Below are positions 48,751 through 60,572 of a stretch of DNA of 64,000 nt, piece by piece (positions within the stretch are counted from its first letter, which is position 1; each line of letters begins with the position of its first letter). This DNA comes from Phoebastria nigripes. Taxonomy: Eukaryota > Chordata > Aves > Procellariiformes > Diomedeidae. A model generated the notes under the pieces. It made no database searches and was not told where the DNA came from. It worked only from the letters and a program-made list of their open reading frames with translations. The stretch lies in NCBI GenBank assembly GCA_035582835.1, contig JAYKAV010002929.1, forward strand, positions 135,474 to 199,473, in the 5' to 3' direction. A program made the translations under genes and the position numbers.

Positions 48751-49484
48751 AAGGATGATGACTCCACAACCAGCCTGGGCAACTGGTCCCAGTGTTCAAC
48801 CACCCTCACAGTAAAAAGTATTTTCTTATGTTCAGAGGNAATTTCTTGTGTTTCAGTTCGTGCCCACTGACACTTGTTCTGTCACTGGGCACCACCTATT
48901 GTCTTTACTTCTTCCCACCAGGTATTTATACACATTGAAAGGATCCCCCCCAAGCCTTCTCTTCTCCAGGTTAAATAGTCCCAAGTGTCTCAGTTGCTCC
49001 CTGCATGATAGATGCTTCAGTCCCTTCACCATCTTTGTGGCATTTACTTGACTCACTCCGTTTTACTGGGGAGCCCAGAACTAGACCCAGCCCTCCAGAT
49101 ATAGCCTCACTTAAGTAGAGTAGGGCTGAGTAAAGGGGAAGGATCATCTCATTTGACCTGCTGGCAACGCTCTTCCTAATACAGCCGAAGAGGCTGTTTG
49201 AGTGGTTTGCAATGAGAGTGCATTGCTGGTTCATGGTCAACTTCTCGTCCACCAGTATCTTCTCTGCAAAGCTGCTTTCCGGACAGTTACCAACCTGTAC
49301 TAGTGCAGAGGATTGTTCCTCCCTAGATGCAGGACTTTNCATTTCCCTTTGTTGAACTTTGTGAGAGTCCTCTCTGTCCATTTATCCAGCCTGTTGAGGT
49401 ACCTCTGAATGACAACACAACCCTCTGATCTACCAACCACTCCTCCCACTTTTGCATTGTCTGAAATGGTGGAAAATGTTGGCA
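48751..49484 (-). mobile_element. Old CR1 LINE fragment, 3' half
   Basis: On the plus strand the words run CTGGGCAACTGGTCCCAGTG, CACCCTCACAGTAAAAAG, GGTATTTATACACATTGAAA, AAGCCTTCTCTTCTCCAGGT, CATCTTTGTGGC, TACTGGGGAGCCCAGAACT, CCTGCTGGCAACGCTCTTCC, TTGCTGGTTCATGGTCAACT and AGCCTGTTGAGGT. This is the antisense of the 3' part of an avian CR1, so the element is on the minus strand. It begins inside the reverse-transcriptase region at 49484 and lacks the octamer tail at its 3' end near 48751, so it is incomplete at both ends. Divergence, small deletions and Ns at 48839 and 49339 indicate an older copy than the one at 62.86 kb. Confidence 0.9.
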
Positions 49485-49485
49485 A
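49300..49485 (-). pseudogene. CR1 reverse-transcriptase remnant
   Basis: A 61-codon open piece includes SDNAKVGG followed by a segment matching the C-terminal part of CR1 reverse transcriptase (LNRLDKW, then FNKGK and VLHLGRNNP). It lines up residue for residue with the plus-strand CR1 at 63,030-63,185 ([28 protein letters not shown]). The catalytic aspartate pair reads Asp-Asn, one codon is undetermined, and both ends of the protein are missing. It is not functional. Confidence 0.8.
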
Positions 49486-51144
49486 TGATCCTACTACCTC
49501 TCACTACCTTTGTTTTGACAACAATTTTTTGTTTCCTCGGACAACTAAAGAATTTTTCTCAGTTACTCTATGTGTATCTATTCTGATACGTATTCTGATA
49601 TGTAAAAATAGTAAGAAGTGTGTACAGTTACTAACTGATTTGCAGTGTTATCAAGTGACTTTAGGAAGTGTATATTGTAACTACTCTAGACAGTACAAAG
49701 TAAAAAAAGATGTGTACGTATAGTATTAAAAATCTTTCCACAAAGAGGCTATCAAGAAATAGAAAAACATACCAAAATTTCAGGCCTGCACAAAGCATTA
49801 TAATTCTAATGAGTTTTTGCATCATTTATAGAAACCTCAGAAAAATTAGGCACAGCAGGGGTCTGTGTTGTCATTAGCTACATGACCAGGACACTACACA
49901 GTAGCAGTAATGCCAGTAGCTTTGAAGTAATCACATTGTTACAGCAAAATACCATCTGGTATTTTCCCGTTACTCCATAAATGACATTTGTATGCTGTAG
50001 CTACTCTAATAACCTGTTCTCAAAAGGTGAAAACACTAAGCAGATGTTGGGTCAAAATGAATTGTTTATATGCCATAGACTTCAGACAGGCAAATTAGAG
50101 CTTTAAAGTTATCTTCTCCTACTAATATTACTATACTGTAAAGTAAATGCACAGCATTAAAAAAAAAAAAAAAACTGAACTAAAACATAATAGCTGCATA
50201 TCTAGAAACAGATATGAAATCATGTTCTTGGAATCATAACTACAAATTCTGAAGGTGCTTCTATGGAGCACACGTTTTATACAGAAAAGTGTTCAAACTA
50301 ATTTGTGGATCGGTTGCAGCCAGCTTTTTCTGCACACTGTTTCAGCTATGTTCTTTAACTATGTCAAGCCAGATGAAGGGTAGAGTCCTGTGTTTTTTTC
50401 CTGAAAGGACATATGAATATAGTGCATTTACTGCAAATGTTCCTGCCTGCTAGGAGAAAACTTGGTATCACCACCTGTCCACAAATATCATTCAGATTTA
50501 CTTCATGGTAAGAGTTTCTGAAGAATGTGCTAAGTCTTATTAGAACATTAGATACGGTCTCAAGAAGCAAAATGCCTCTGGTGCCAAACTTTGGGGACTC
50601 TGATTTTAACACTTTAGTATGGCTGTTGCTTTTCAAAATGTATTTATAGTTATATAAAAAAATTTGTAAGATGCACTTTGATTCAATACTGCCTTATAAC
50701 CACAGCCTGTCTTAAAATGCATTCCATGTTCTTGGAGATCTGAAAACACCATATATTGCTTAGAGAATCTTCTGACCCACAAGATACATGCCACTAAACA
50801 AGATGAGGCTCCTAAAAAGGAGAGGCGGAAAAAAGTATTCCCGAACACCATTGTAAATTTTAAACCCCCACCTGGATATGCATTTTATAATGCTAAAAAC
50901 TGCAATTCACATTTTTAAGTTATACTTCTGTTGTTCCCATTATCAACAATTGCATTATTGCTTCAGTTTATATTTCTTTCTTTAAAAAAGCAGAATTCTG
51001 TAGCTGCTGCATTAGTCATACTGACAGGACTAGTTCTGTTAAATTTACCTAGAAGCAAATTAGCGTAGGGATGCAGCACTTGGCCGTCACCTATATGACA
51101 ACTACGTGGTGATAGACAAAGTCACTCCTATTCTTTTTTACTGT

Positions 51145-51235
51145 CCTCCACCTTCTGTGCATTGTCTATTTAGGCTGCAAACGTCTTGAAACCAAGGCTG
51201 GTTTTCTTCATATTTGTCTTCATACCAGGGAAGCT
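51145..51235 (+). repeat. Possible ancient LINE 3' remnant
   Basis: The word order TCTATTTAGGCTGCAAACGT, CTTG, AAGGCTGGTTTTCTT, TTTGTCTTCATACCAG parallels the TTTAGATTGTAAGC / CTTTGGGGCAGGGACTGTCTTTT / TTTGTACAGTGCCTAGC pattern of an old amniote repeat tail. Many positions differ. The call rests on memory of the consensus and needs a profile search. Confidence 0.25.
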
Positions 51236-53883
51236 GAAAAGGGAATCCTAACCTAGGGTATGATCTTTGGATACTATATTCATCTAAGAATCACCAACAC
51301 AGAATACTAAAAATAAAGTAGAAGGCTTTGATCAGCGATCTTTCTGTAAAATTAGCTCCAGAAAGAGGGGAAAAATTTTGCAAATATTACTAAGGCATGA
51401 AATAGCTCATATGCACACAATGCAATTATAAATCAGTAGTGTACACCAAAGCTCTTTTGAGGGAAGTAAAAGAGGATTTAAGTACAGCTGACACCTTTCA
51501 TGGGAGCTGGGCAGCAGTTGTATGCCTCTGCATGTTAAGAGAGGTTGATATTGCTTCCTCAATTAAGATTACTATTGCTGCAGATAATGTGAAGAATTAA
51601 ATGGATTTCATATCAAACAGCAATTTCAACACAAAATTAAAGCACTTTTCAAAAAGAAGGAGGGGGTGGGGGGGAAAAAAAGCAACCAGTTAAGTCCAAT
51701 CCTTCTCCCTGCCCTGCATAGGAAAAGCTGCCATTTGGCAACAATAAAAATTCACCGCAGCATTCACTTTGCTTTTGGCTATTTTTAAGGTTTGGAACTG
51801 GCACTTCAACAAGGTAATAAATAGGAAAAAAGTATTCCACAATCAGTTACTCTGTTGGAAAAAGAAAGCAGAGTGTGGGAAAACCTTCCACTGATATTTT
51901 TCCAAGTATCATAAAGCCATTGACATAGACAATCATATTGTACGTTATGTAATTTACATGGAAACTCTGCATATATGTATAGTCAGCCAAATTTTGAACT
52001 TCCCACTCAACCTATATCCAGTGGTTATCTATCCAAATAAGGAGTCAAATATATGAAAGAACCTCAAAATATGTTACGCTTCTTACAAATGTCATAAAGT
52101 AAGATAGTGCAGTCATGGTTTTTTCTGCACAATTAAACTACTTATACATATATTTGTACCAATAAACATAACAAGACCTTTCATATATTTCAGTCTCAAT
52201 ATCATCCAAAATAATTAAGTAATGTATATGTGAGGTTTTCAACTGCTGTGGTGTGTACTTAGGCTAAAGAAATTCTCCTTTTTTTTNCCCTTCCTGTTCT
52301 ACCCCCCCAAAATCTTGTGGGCTTTTTTTCTCTCCTGACTTACAGAGTTTTTCCACTTCTCTCTAGAAGCTGTATGGCATTATAGCTAAAGTTTTAGAAA
52401 GGGGAGGTCTCACCAGATAACAGGCAATTGTTGCTGCTAAAAGTGGCAGTCATTCCCCTGCCCCTCTCCCTGTTAGATTGGCTCAGCCACCTCATGAAAT
52501 TTCACCTTAAAAGGACAATTACTCCTTTGACCCAATAAAGTTGAGCCCTTAATCCATATCATATCACTTCAGGAACTCAATTACGTTGAACTGTTCAATG
52601 AACTGTGATCCTAGTCTTTCTTCATTATAACTCCTTTTCAGTTAATTTATAGTGAAATATTTGGACAGATTGTTACAATTATCTACCTTCTACTGGCTAT
52701 CAGGAGTTTTGCCTGCTGCTCTGTGAATGATTCCTTATATCCATAGTTCTTTACACAGCAAGTTTTACCTGTACGCTTGCAAAAGTAGTCCTTCAACTTT
52801 TTTTAATATTCTGCCTATAATTGTAACTAAATTGCTTGCGCTTATTTTTACCATGGTTTTCATTTCAATTCTGAGAATTAATTCCTGATTCAGTAAGCTA
52901 TATAAACACAAGCTTAATTTTAAGCGTCTACACTCACAGATTTGGAGCATTTTTGTTTACCATTAACCCTCAAGCAGCAAGAAATAAANAATAACAAATT
53001 TACTCCACAATAAAAATAATGTATTCCAAGCAGTCTCAGAAACCAAAACAACACCTTACTGGCTTTAGAACAAAAAAATATTTAACTATCAAACTGAAAG
53101 AACAAATAGTTTTATCCTGTCGTAGCCCACATATGATTTTCTTGCATTAATGTTGCATTATCATATTTACCACAATACTCTTTGAGTCATCTGGCCATTT
53201 CATCTCACTTTAAAGAATGTGACAATACCTGCATTTGTCTCAGTCTTGGAGATTTCTTGTTTCACTTCATTTTCAATGGTAGCCAAAAGACAAAACAGTA
53301 TATCTTTAACAAAGTAGCATTCTTTACAGACACATCTATGAGCTATTCTTGAATACTGAAGAAGAACAAGTACCTTAATTGTCCCAGCTCGTATTGTTCT
53401 AGGGAGGACTGTTGCTGATCCATCAACAAAATAAATCTTTTGATATCGGCTGAAGTCAAGAGTGTTCAGTGAATAACCACTGCCATCTACTTATCTTTTC
53501 TAACTATTTTGTGATTTTTCATGTTATTGAGATCACACTAAGCAGCACTGCAGTGAAGAGGTTAATGGAGAATTCCTTTTTTTTCCCCTATATGGGCTTG
53601 GCATGAAAATTTCATAATAGGCAAATCTGTAATAATCCTTTCTCTGGATCATCAGAAGCCAGGGTGAGTAGTTCTAATAAACTCTACTGCAGCAGCAATG
53701 CTTCTATACTTTTAAGTATCTTACTTGCTTCAGTGATTTGTGTCAAACCAGGCCTGTGTTTCTCACTTGAATAAATAACTAGGGAAAAGACAGGAGATAG
53801 AAATTAAGAATAATTGATAGTTTTCTCAGTGGAGAGAAGTCACCATTGGAAACCTGAAGGGGTCTATGTGGTTCAGCATATTT

Positions 53884-53903
53884 ATTAATGAATATTCATT
53901 AAT
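53884..53903. other. Perfect 20-bp palindrome
   Basis: ATTAATGAATATTCATTAAT is its own reverse complement. Each half contains a TAATGAAT/ATTCATTA core of the kind bound by homeodomain or POU factors. No promoter or exon is nearby. Confidence 0.9.
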
Positions 53904-54359
53904 TAATTCACTCTTGAAATGACAGTGAATGTTCACAAAGTAGCCAAAGATACAAAGTTATTCAAGGTAGTCAAGACAAAGAATAATTGCAAGGAGCTGT
54001 GCATCTTCCTTTACAGTAACTGGTTGTCTTGGCAATAAAGCGACAGCTAAAATACAGTAAATAAATAGAAAGTGATATACAACACTGTGCTAATACCATA
54101 AGCACATCATTGCCTGGATGTAAACCTACTGATGACTGAATGGACTCATTGTTTTCTGCCTCAAAGCAGCTCATGATACATAGTCACAAAATCTGTTATC
54201 TAGTATGTTTTAACAACAGGAGAATTTACTTTCAGAGTTGCAAATCATTTTATTAGGTCAGAAAGACACTACTATGCCTGCTTGCTTGGTGTCCTGAGTT
54301 GTGCAACACAGAAAATGCACTCAAAGATTTCAGAGAGGCTTTATGTTGAAGATATGTAA

Positions 54360-54371
54360 GGGGGGGGGGGG
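54360..54371 (+). repeat. G12 homopolymer
   Basis: Twelve consecutive G are followed by AGG and A6. Rare in such AT-rich DNA; length may be inexact in an assembly. Confidence 0.9.
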
Positions 54372-57229
54372 AGGAAAAAAGAACTAACTAACTAGAACCA
54401 AATGGACTAAATTCATTTTAGTGTTTTCTAATTCAGGGTGGTTGTATACAGCAACCATATGTTACAGGTACTGTAATGTATTAGCAACCAGTATGTGTAA
54501 GTTTTATCTATATTCAAAGAAGAAAAGCTTGAGAAGCGTGGTAGGGAGTTACCACTGTCACAAGCAAATTAAAACTGAAGCAAAATATATTCAGGGTATA
54601 TGTGCACTCTACATAGGTTTTTGTGATAGGGAAAAATAAAATGTTTTTCATTGTTAAATGAAAATGGGCTTAACTGACTACACTCTAAAATAGCATAATT
54701 GGAGGACTGCAAACTACACTTATCAAGAAAAGAGAAATCAAACTAAATACAGTACATTTTTAAGAACTAATTGCCCATAATTATTTCACTATATGTGGTT
54801 GTATTTATTGAGAGTATACAGAGTACTGGAACTACTTCTGTACACATTAGATTGTCTCTATGTTTTACATTAATTCACGAATAATTTCTATATAGTGTAT
54901 TCTAGTATTTATTATTCTTAGTCTTAATATATGCTGTGCACCATTATTTATCAATCAAAAACTAAACTCATGTAAACATCTTTCAATGTAAAAAAATTCA
55001 ACTCATTTTGAAATTCATGTGTTCTTGCAATATGTATATTTGAGCATGATCGAGTGATTATGCTTGTCTAGCACAATCTGACTTTATAAACTTAGGTTAT
55101 TTAGTCTCTATTTATCCTTTTTCTAGGTTCTGACATGATGAGGATAGCAGAGAAAATGATGTACAAATTCTGTGCACTCCTCTGCTTTCTGCTTAACACT
55201 CCAGTAATGCATAGGTTACAACAACATTCCTNCAGTACTCTGCAGACAGCATTACTCGAGACAAAGTCAAGATCCAGTATAACCATCAATTTGGTTCTCA
55301 AAACTGACTTAGCAAAATAAGCTGAAATATTGATTTAAAACAAGTAAACAACCAATTAAGGTTTTAAATAGCTTTTAAATCACTTTTAAAGGGTGTTAGT
55401 AACAAAGACTTTCCTGTTCTCAAACCCAGAATCTAGTCACTTCCAATAAAAGCATAATCCAATCAGAATCATACATTTCTGAATTTAGACTCAAGCTACC
55501 ATTTCATTTTTCCATTGCAAACTTCACTTTCATTGACACATCTCTGAACACTCACTGAAATATATCAAGAACAGAGATCTAAACTCCAGTCATGGTAGTA
55601 TATTTGGGTTATTTCACCTTTCTTATTCTTTTCTAGCTGCTTCTACTGGACATGTTTTGGCTTTCCCACAGCTGCAAAAAGCATGTTGTAGAAGGATTGA
55701 GGAACTAGAGAAAGTGGTTAAAACAGAAGAAAACATGGATGGTTAGCAAAAACTGGCTAGCAAAGCAAAATGGTGACTAAAACAATTAGATAACTTTATG
55801 GCAAACCACTCATGAAGTTTAGGATGGAAGAAAGAAAGGATGATGTGTGTATACACAAAGGATGATGTTCAGTGTATGTGTGTATACACTTTGCCTGAGT
55901 CACAAAGTGATGAATTGTGGGAATGCTGAAACTATTAGAATGTAAAGTCTGGGAGAAAACTCTTTTCCCAGCTGTGTACTTCATTATTTCTCTTTACTCC
56001 AATGGCTCTACTCTGTTGTGGCTGTGATGCATCAAGGCAATAGAGAGTCAGTCATGAGCTAGGAGACGAAGATCGTTTGAAGACCAGGCACAAAAACAAG
56101 CACAGGGGAACAAACAGAGTTTTCTGACGAACCAGACAAACCAGGACTAGTAACAAAGCAGAACAGCTCTGCTCTGTTTACTAGAAAGGGCTTCTAGAGA
56201 CACCCCTTTCCAAAGCAGTAGAGAGTTTAAGGTTTATTACTTAGATGTGCATTACTCTGCTTGGACTGACAATTATTTTCATCTGCTGTTTTATTATTCA
56301 TTGCTTCTACTATAAGTGTTACCATAAGTTGTTCATGGACTATTAAGCAGGACAGAACTGGCTAAGGGGTCCACTATTGCCTAGCTTAGCTAGGTTTATG
56401 GGGAGGCAACAGTGTGATTTGGAGATGATATGCATGTTCAGATCCTAGTGTGTTGCTCCAAATACTCACAGAGAAAAACACTCACACAGAAATCTCTTTG
56501 TAGATTTCAGAAGCAGAGGAGAAGTCTAACTATTAAATGATAGCTGAAATGTGGCTCATTCTCAAGACCTGCAATGTCTGCTGTACAGACTCTGAAGTGT
56601 ATTCTAAAATAAAGGGATGCTGCCTTCCAGTGCAATCTATGAATAATTCGTGATGCACATTGAACCTATTTACATACAAAGATCTCGTGGAGGAGAGAGG
56701 AGTGTTTGTACTGAAGTACCTAGACATATGTATTGTTGAAAACTTAAAATACATAACAGCAACAAAATTGGGAGGTGTCTCTAAATAAAATAGTAGACTT
56801 ACTGTCTAATAACTTTGATTTTGAAAGTTATTAATGTTATTCTATATCTTATTATTATTTTGAATTACAGTATATATTGTCAGAAATGGGCATTTCAAAA
56901 GTACACTTTCACTAGTACTAGTACTATCTTTCAGAAAGCTCACTGGCAAAACTTTTAACACTTTTTGGAGTAGTAGTATAACAACAGCTCTGAGATAAAC
57001 CCTGTTTTCAGCCCCTCTCTTTTTCATTTCTCTCATTAGTATTGTTTCTTCATTTTCTTTTGGCTTAAATTGAAGTATTCACTGATGAAATGTATTAATT
57101 GTATTTAGAATTCTCACAGTTAATTGATCAATGAAAATGATCCAGGAGTCATAGCAGGTAAGAATGAAAGCATTTATTTTGTCCTTAACTGTGCCTGAAG
57201 GCAGAAATCAACTTGACAGATCTACATGC

Positions 57230-57570
57230 AATCACTTCTTGAAGGCTTCCAAAGTGGAAACTCCAAAGCCTTACAGGCAATTTATTTCAGTTCTTTATTA
57301 TCTTCACCCTTAGCAAGTTTCCAATAATACATAGTAGAAAACATCCTTACTGCAATCCGGACCCTTTAATTCTTGCCCAATCTTACCTCACTATGATGAA
57401 CAATTCCCTTCAATTTTGCTGCTGCCTTTTATGCATTTGAAAAAATAGTTTCTCTGAGAGCCTTTTTCTCTTTAGGTCAAATAACCCCCGTTTACTCAGT
57501 TTTTCCTTCTAGAAAGAACTCGGATAATTTTGCTCCTATTTCATTCAAACTTCTTTTTCAGTTTTCAAGG
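57230..57570 (-). mobile_element. Very old CR1 LINE 3' fragment
   Basis: The plus strand reads CTTCTTGAAGGCTTCCAAAG, GGAAACTCCA, GGCAATTTATTTCAGTTCTT, ATCTTCACCCTTAGCAAGTT, TTAATTCTTGCCCAATCTTA, CTGCTGCCTTTTATGCATTT, then AGAGCCTTTTTCTCTTTAGG, CAAATAACCCCCGTTTACTC and AGTTTTTCCTTCTAG. That is the antisense order of a deep CR1 lineage (CTTGAAGGCCTCC, GGCAATTTATTCCAGTGCTT, CACCCT, TTCTTGTCC, CCTTTTATGTATTTGAA, CTTCTCTTCTCCAG, TTTTTC). Divergence is high and no frame survives. The LINE sense strand is minus. Confidence 0.65.
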
Positions 57571-60449
57571 TGTAGTATATTGGTGTAGTATATTTTGTAT
57601 CACTGGCCAGTTTGGAGAGAGATTATATATCTCATCATATGAAGTTCACCTGATCTCTAATTTTGTGTAATAAAATCTAAAATACTGTGCATACAATGGG
57701 TCTCTCCATGCTCAAAGCAATCCTACAGGTTTTCAGTGACTGAATGGCACTGATAAAATTATAAACTAAAAGCCCTTTCTCTTACATCAAAACTGAGGTG
57801 TCATACAGTTCAGTAAGAAATGCCAATTACAATGGCTTAGATGTCAATATATTGAAGATTGTCAATTTGATCTGCAATTTACAGGCATAGTTCCAATTCT
57901 CATGGTAATTGCAAGTGCAAATACTAGCAGTTTGACATCTATATTTTACAGAGCTACCAATAATTCTAAGTGTCCTACTCATCTGATGCCCAAATAATTA
58001 CAATCAAAGTTAATTATATCACAGATATGGAAGGCAATCTACATCTCTATGGTGGACAATCATTTTTTTAAAATACAAAATAAACATAGAATTGTTTCCT
58101 AAAGACATCCTTTTTCCTGAAATTGGCATTTCACCTCAACAACTCCACATAGTTCTTACAAGTTTTAAGACTCTTAATCAATAACAAAACCAGAGCAAAT
58201 AGATGAGGTCAAAGTTACCTTCAAAGCAGATTATTTACCAACAAGAAAAGAAATTTTTCTATTTACCAAAGAAAAAGAAAACTAGCCATTGAGAAAATGT
58301 GATAGATAAGTCCCACAGAAATAAGGGAGGAACACAATAGGAAGCACAGGTTTTTTTCCAAACTGAAAGCTGAAACTTCCTTCTCTGTTAAAGTTACAAG
58401 TTTTAACAATTCAAATATATGAAATGCTGCTTCATACTAAGATGCAATTTGGGCTCATTCACCCAAACTACTTATTATTTACACTATGTAACATGCATGT
58501 AAGATACTGGGACAGCATGAAATAACATGGCACATGGGACCAGCACGAGTCAAGTAGTTTGACTAAAGGCTACCTACCTATCAACTGAAAAGGCCAAACA
58601 GGCATACTAAAATATACAGACATAAAGAGAGCTCTGCAAAGAGATTCCAATAATTTGTTCAGTATCTGATTTCTTTCTCTCAGCCCCACGACTGAAGCAA
58701 GCTGGTTTACGAAAGACTTCATCTAGACCGAGTAATGAGACTTGCCTGGCTAAATTAGTACTGGGAAAAATATGTCTTCAGAAAAATATATAGCGAGCAA
58801 ATAAAAGTGATGAATGACATGAACATAAAACATCTACATTTTTAGAAAAAAATAGAAAAGATTATGCATAAAGCTTCAAGCTTTCTTCATTGTGCTAACT
58901 ACTCAAAAAAACCCTTACTACCACAAAAAAATTTGAAATGAATAATAAAAAAATAGTCTATAATCAAATGCAGAATCTTATGCTAATGAAATCCAGAATT
59001 CCTGACATAAAAATTGGTCCCTTCAAGTTCCCTTCCTTTGAAGGGAAGTATAGATGAGAAATATATAAAGAATACCTGGTGATTTTGCAGTTATTTTAGT
59101 AATATACTGATGCATCATAGCTTTCAAGAGATAAAATTTTCCTTCCCTCCTAATCATAGTTTATGTGATCTACCAGTTATTTTACAGAAAAGTATCTATA
59201 TCTCAGATTAGGAATTTTAAGTTCTATCAGATTGGTAAAGACTGTAAGACTTTTCCAGCATTGGCTAGGGACTGCACTAAAGCACCTTTTGTCACTAGTA
59301 ATACCCAACATCACAAGATTATTAGGAATACTTTCCAAAGCCACCAAATACAAAAGTGATAGCACTCAAGTTAACAAGTCCAGTAGTGTGAAAGTAACTA
59401 TGAAAAGAAAAATGCATACATGGAGTACAGGGTTTGGATTTTCCTTCACAAAATTCTTATGAAATGTTCTATGTCCATATAAATAATAGTCAAAAAAGAA
59501 AAAAAAAAAAAAAAAAAAAAAAAAAGTATTGCAGATAGAAGACAGGTAAAGGAAAAAAACAAATTGGTGAAATTTCCAGGGGGATCACAATTTAAAATAT
59601 GGTAAAATTCTTTAGCATCAGTACAGATTTTTCCAATTGTAAACACTCATTGTAAAGACTAGCTCTTGCACAGTGCTGCAATCAGCTGTGAGGAGGCTCA
59701 TCCTTGGAGCAGATACCCTTGTTCTTCAACAGACCAGGGTCAGAAGGTATGTAAGTATTTAACGGTGTGTGGTAGCAAAAATTAAACGAACTGCAAGTAA
59801 AATAATAAACAAATAAGTTGTAAAAGCTTGAATCAATTACCTTGAGTTACCTTGAATTAACAATCAAAAAATAAAGGCAGGGAAACAGCAAAATATGACA
59901 TAACACTTAAACAGGGAGGTATGGAGACAGTTTGGAAAAAGACATACAATAACACAATGGGTAAANGGGTAAACAGGTCAAGTGAAAAAAAAATTCCAGT
60001 ATTATCAGACTAAATTATAACTTAACAGGCATATGGTTTACACTGAAAAAAATGTGGTTTCCTTCCTTAAATTAAAATAAGATAATGACAAATATTTTAG
60101 AAAAATAATATAAGTATACTTTTCATTTGTGTTTATTTCATACCAAAAAATCTCATGTCATATGCTGATTACTAGCACTGTTTTATTCTGTTTCCTTTCA
60201 AATTAACAACCATAGCCTTAGTCTGGATCATAAAAGTATTGGTAACATCATCCTTTTTCCTGAAATTGTTGAACCTACTAATTCTCCAACTGGCTATTCT
60301 TGATCTATTCTATCACAAACTTCCAAAATTCTGAATGCAATAAATCTTAAAACAGGTAAAAACATTTTCACAACTAGGATCCTAAGTCACTTATTCAGAA
60401 ACAGAAGAGAGAAAACAAGACAGACTGAAAGCATCCATCCCAAATGTTG
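57571..60449. other. Non-coding stretch, about 2.9 kb
   Basis: AT-rich unique DNA with no gene. GTGTAGTATATT occurs twice in about 30 bp near 57571-57597. A long A tract at 59499-59525 is listed separately. Single N at 59966. Confidence 0.55.
59499..59525 (+). repeat. Poly-A tract (27 bases)
   Basis: A run of 27 A preceded by CAAAAAAG. No retrocopy body was recognised upstream, and no clear flanking duplication is present. Confidence 0.9.
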
Positions 60450-60572
60450 ATGCTGGTGTCTGGGCAATCTGCTGGCAGAGCAATGGTTTGGGTTTCTATC
60501 TGCTCAGGGAGTAAAAAAAATTAAAATGAAACACACATGTTGTACATCCCTTCCAACTGAACTATTCTATAT
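60450..60572 (+). mobile_element. CR1 3'-UTR tail remnant
   Basis: GCTGGTGTCTGGGCAATCTG, CTGGCAGAGCAATGG and later CATCCCTTCCAACTGAACTA followed by TTCTAT follow the order of an avian CR1 3' end (CTGGGCAACCTGCT, GAGCAGGGGGTTGG, GTCCCTTCCAACC, TATTCTATGATTCT). The terminal octamer array is lost. The call is short and from memory. Confidence 0.4.

Larger units (their letters stand above)
49485..57229. other. Non-coding stretch, about 7.7 kb
   Basis: No supportable gene. Contents: A16 at 50159-50174; G-rich DNA at about 51655-51674; G12 at 54360-54371; a perfect 20-bp palindrome at 53884-53903; a short duplication carrying GTGTATACAC twice at 55836-55888; ACTAGTACTAGTACT at about 56913. Single Ns at 52287, 52989 and 55232. 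A possible old LINE tail at 51,145-51,235 is listed separately. Confidence 0.55.

Noticed and set aside
59499..59525. Poly-A as the tail of a processed pseudogene
   Set aside because: Same reasons: upstream sequence is unrecognised and target-site duplications are absent.
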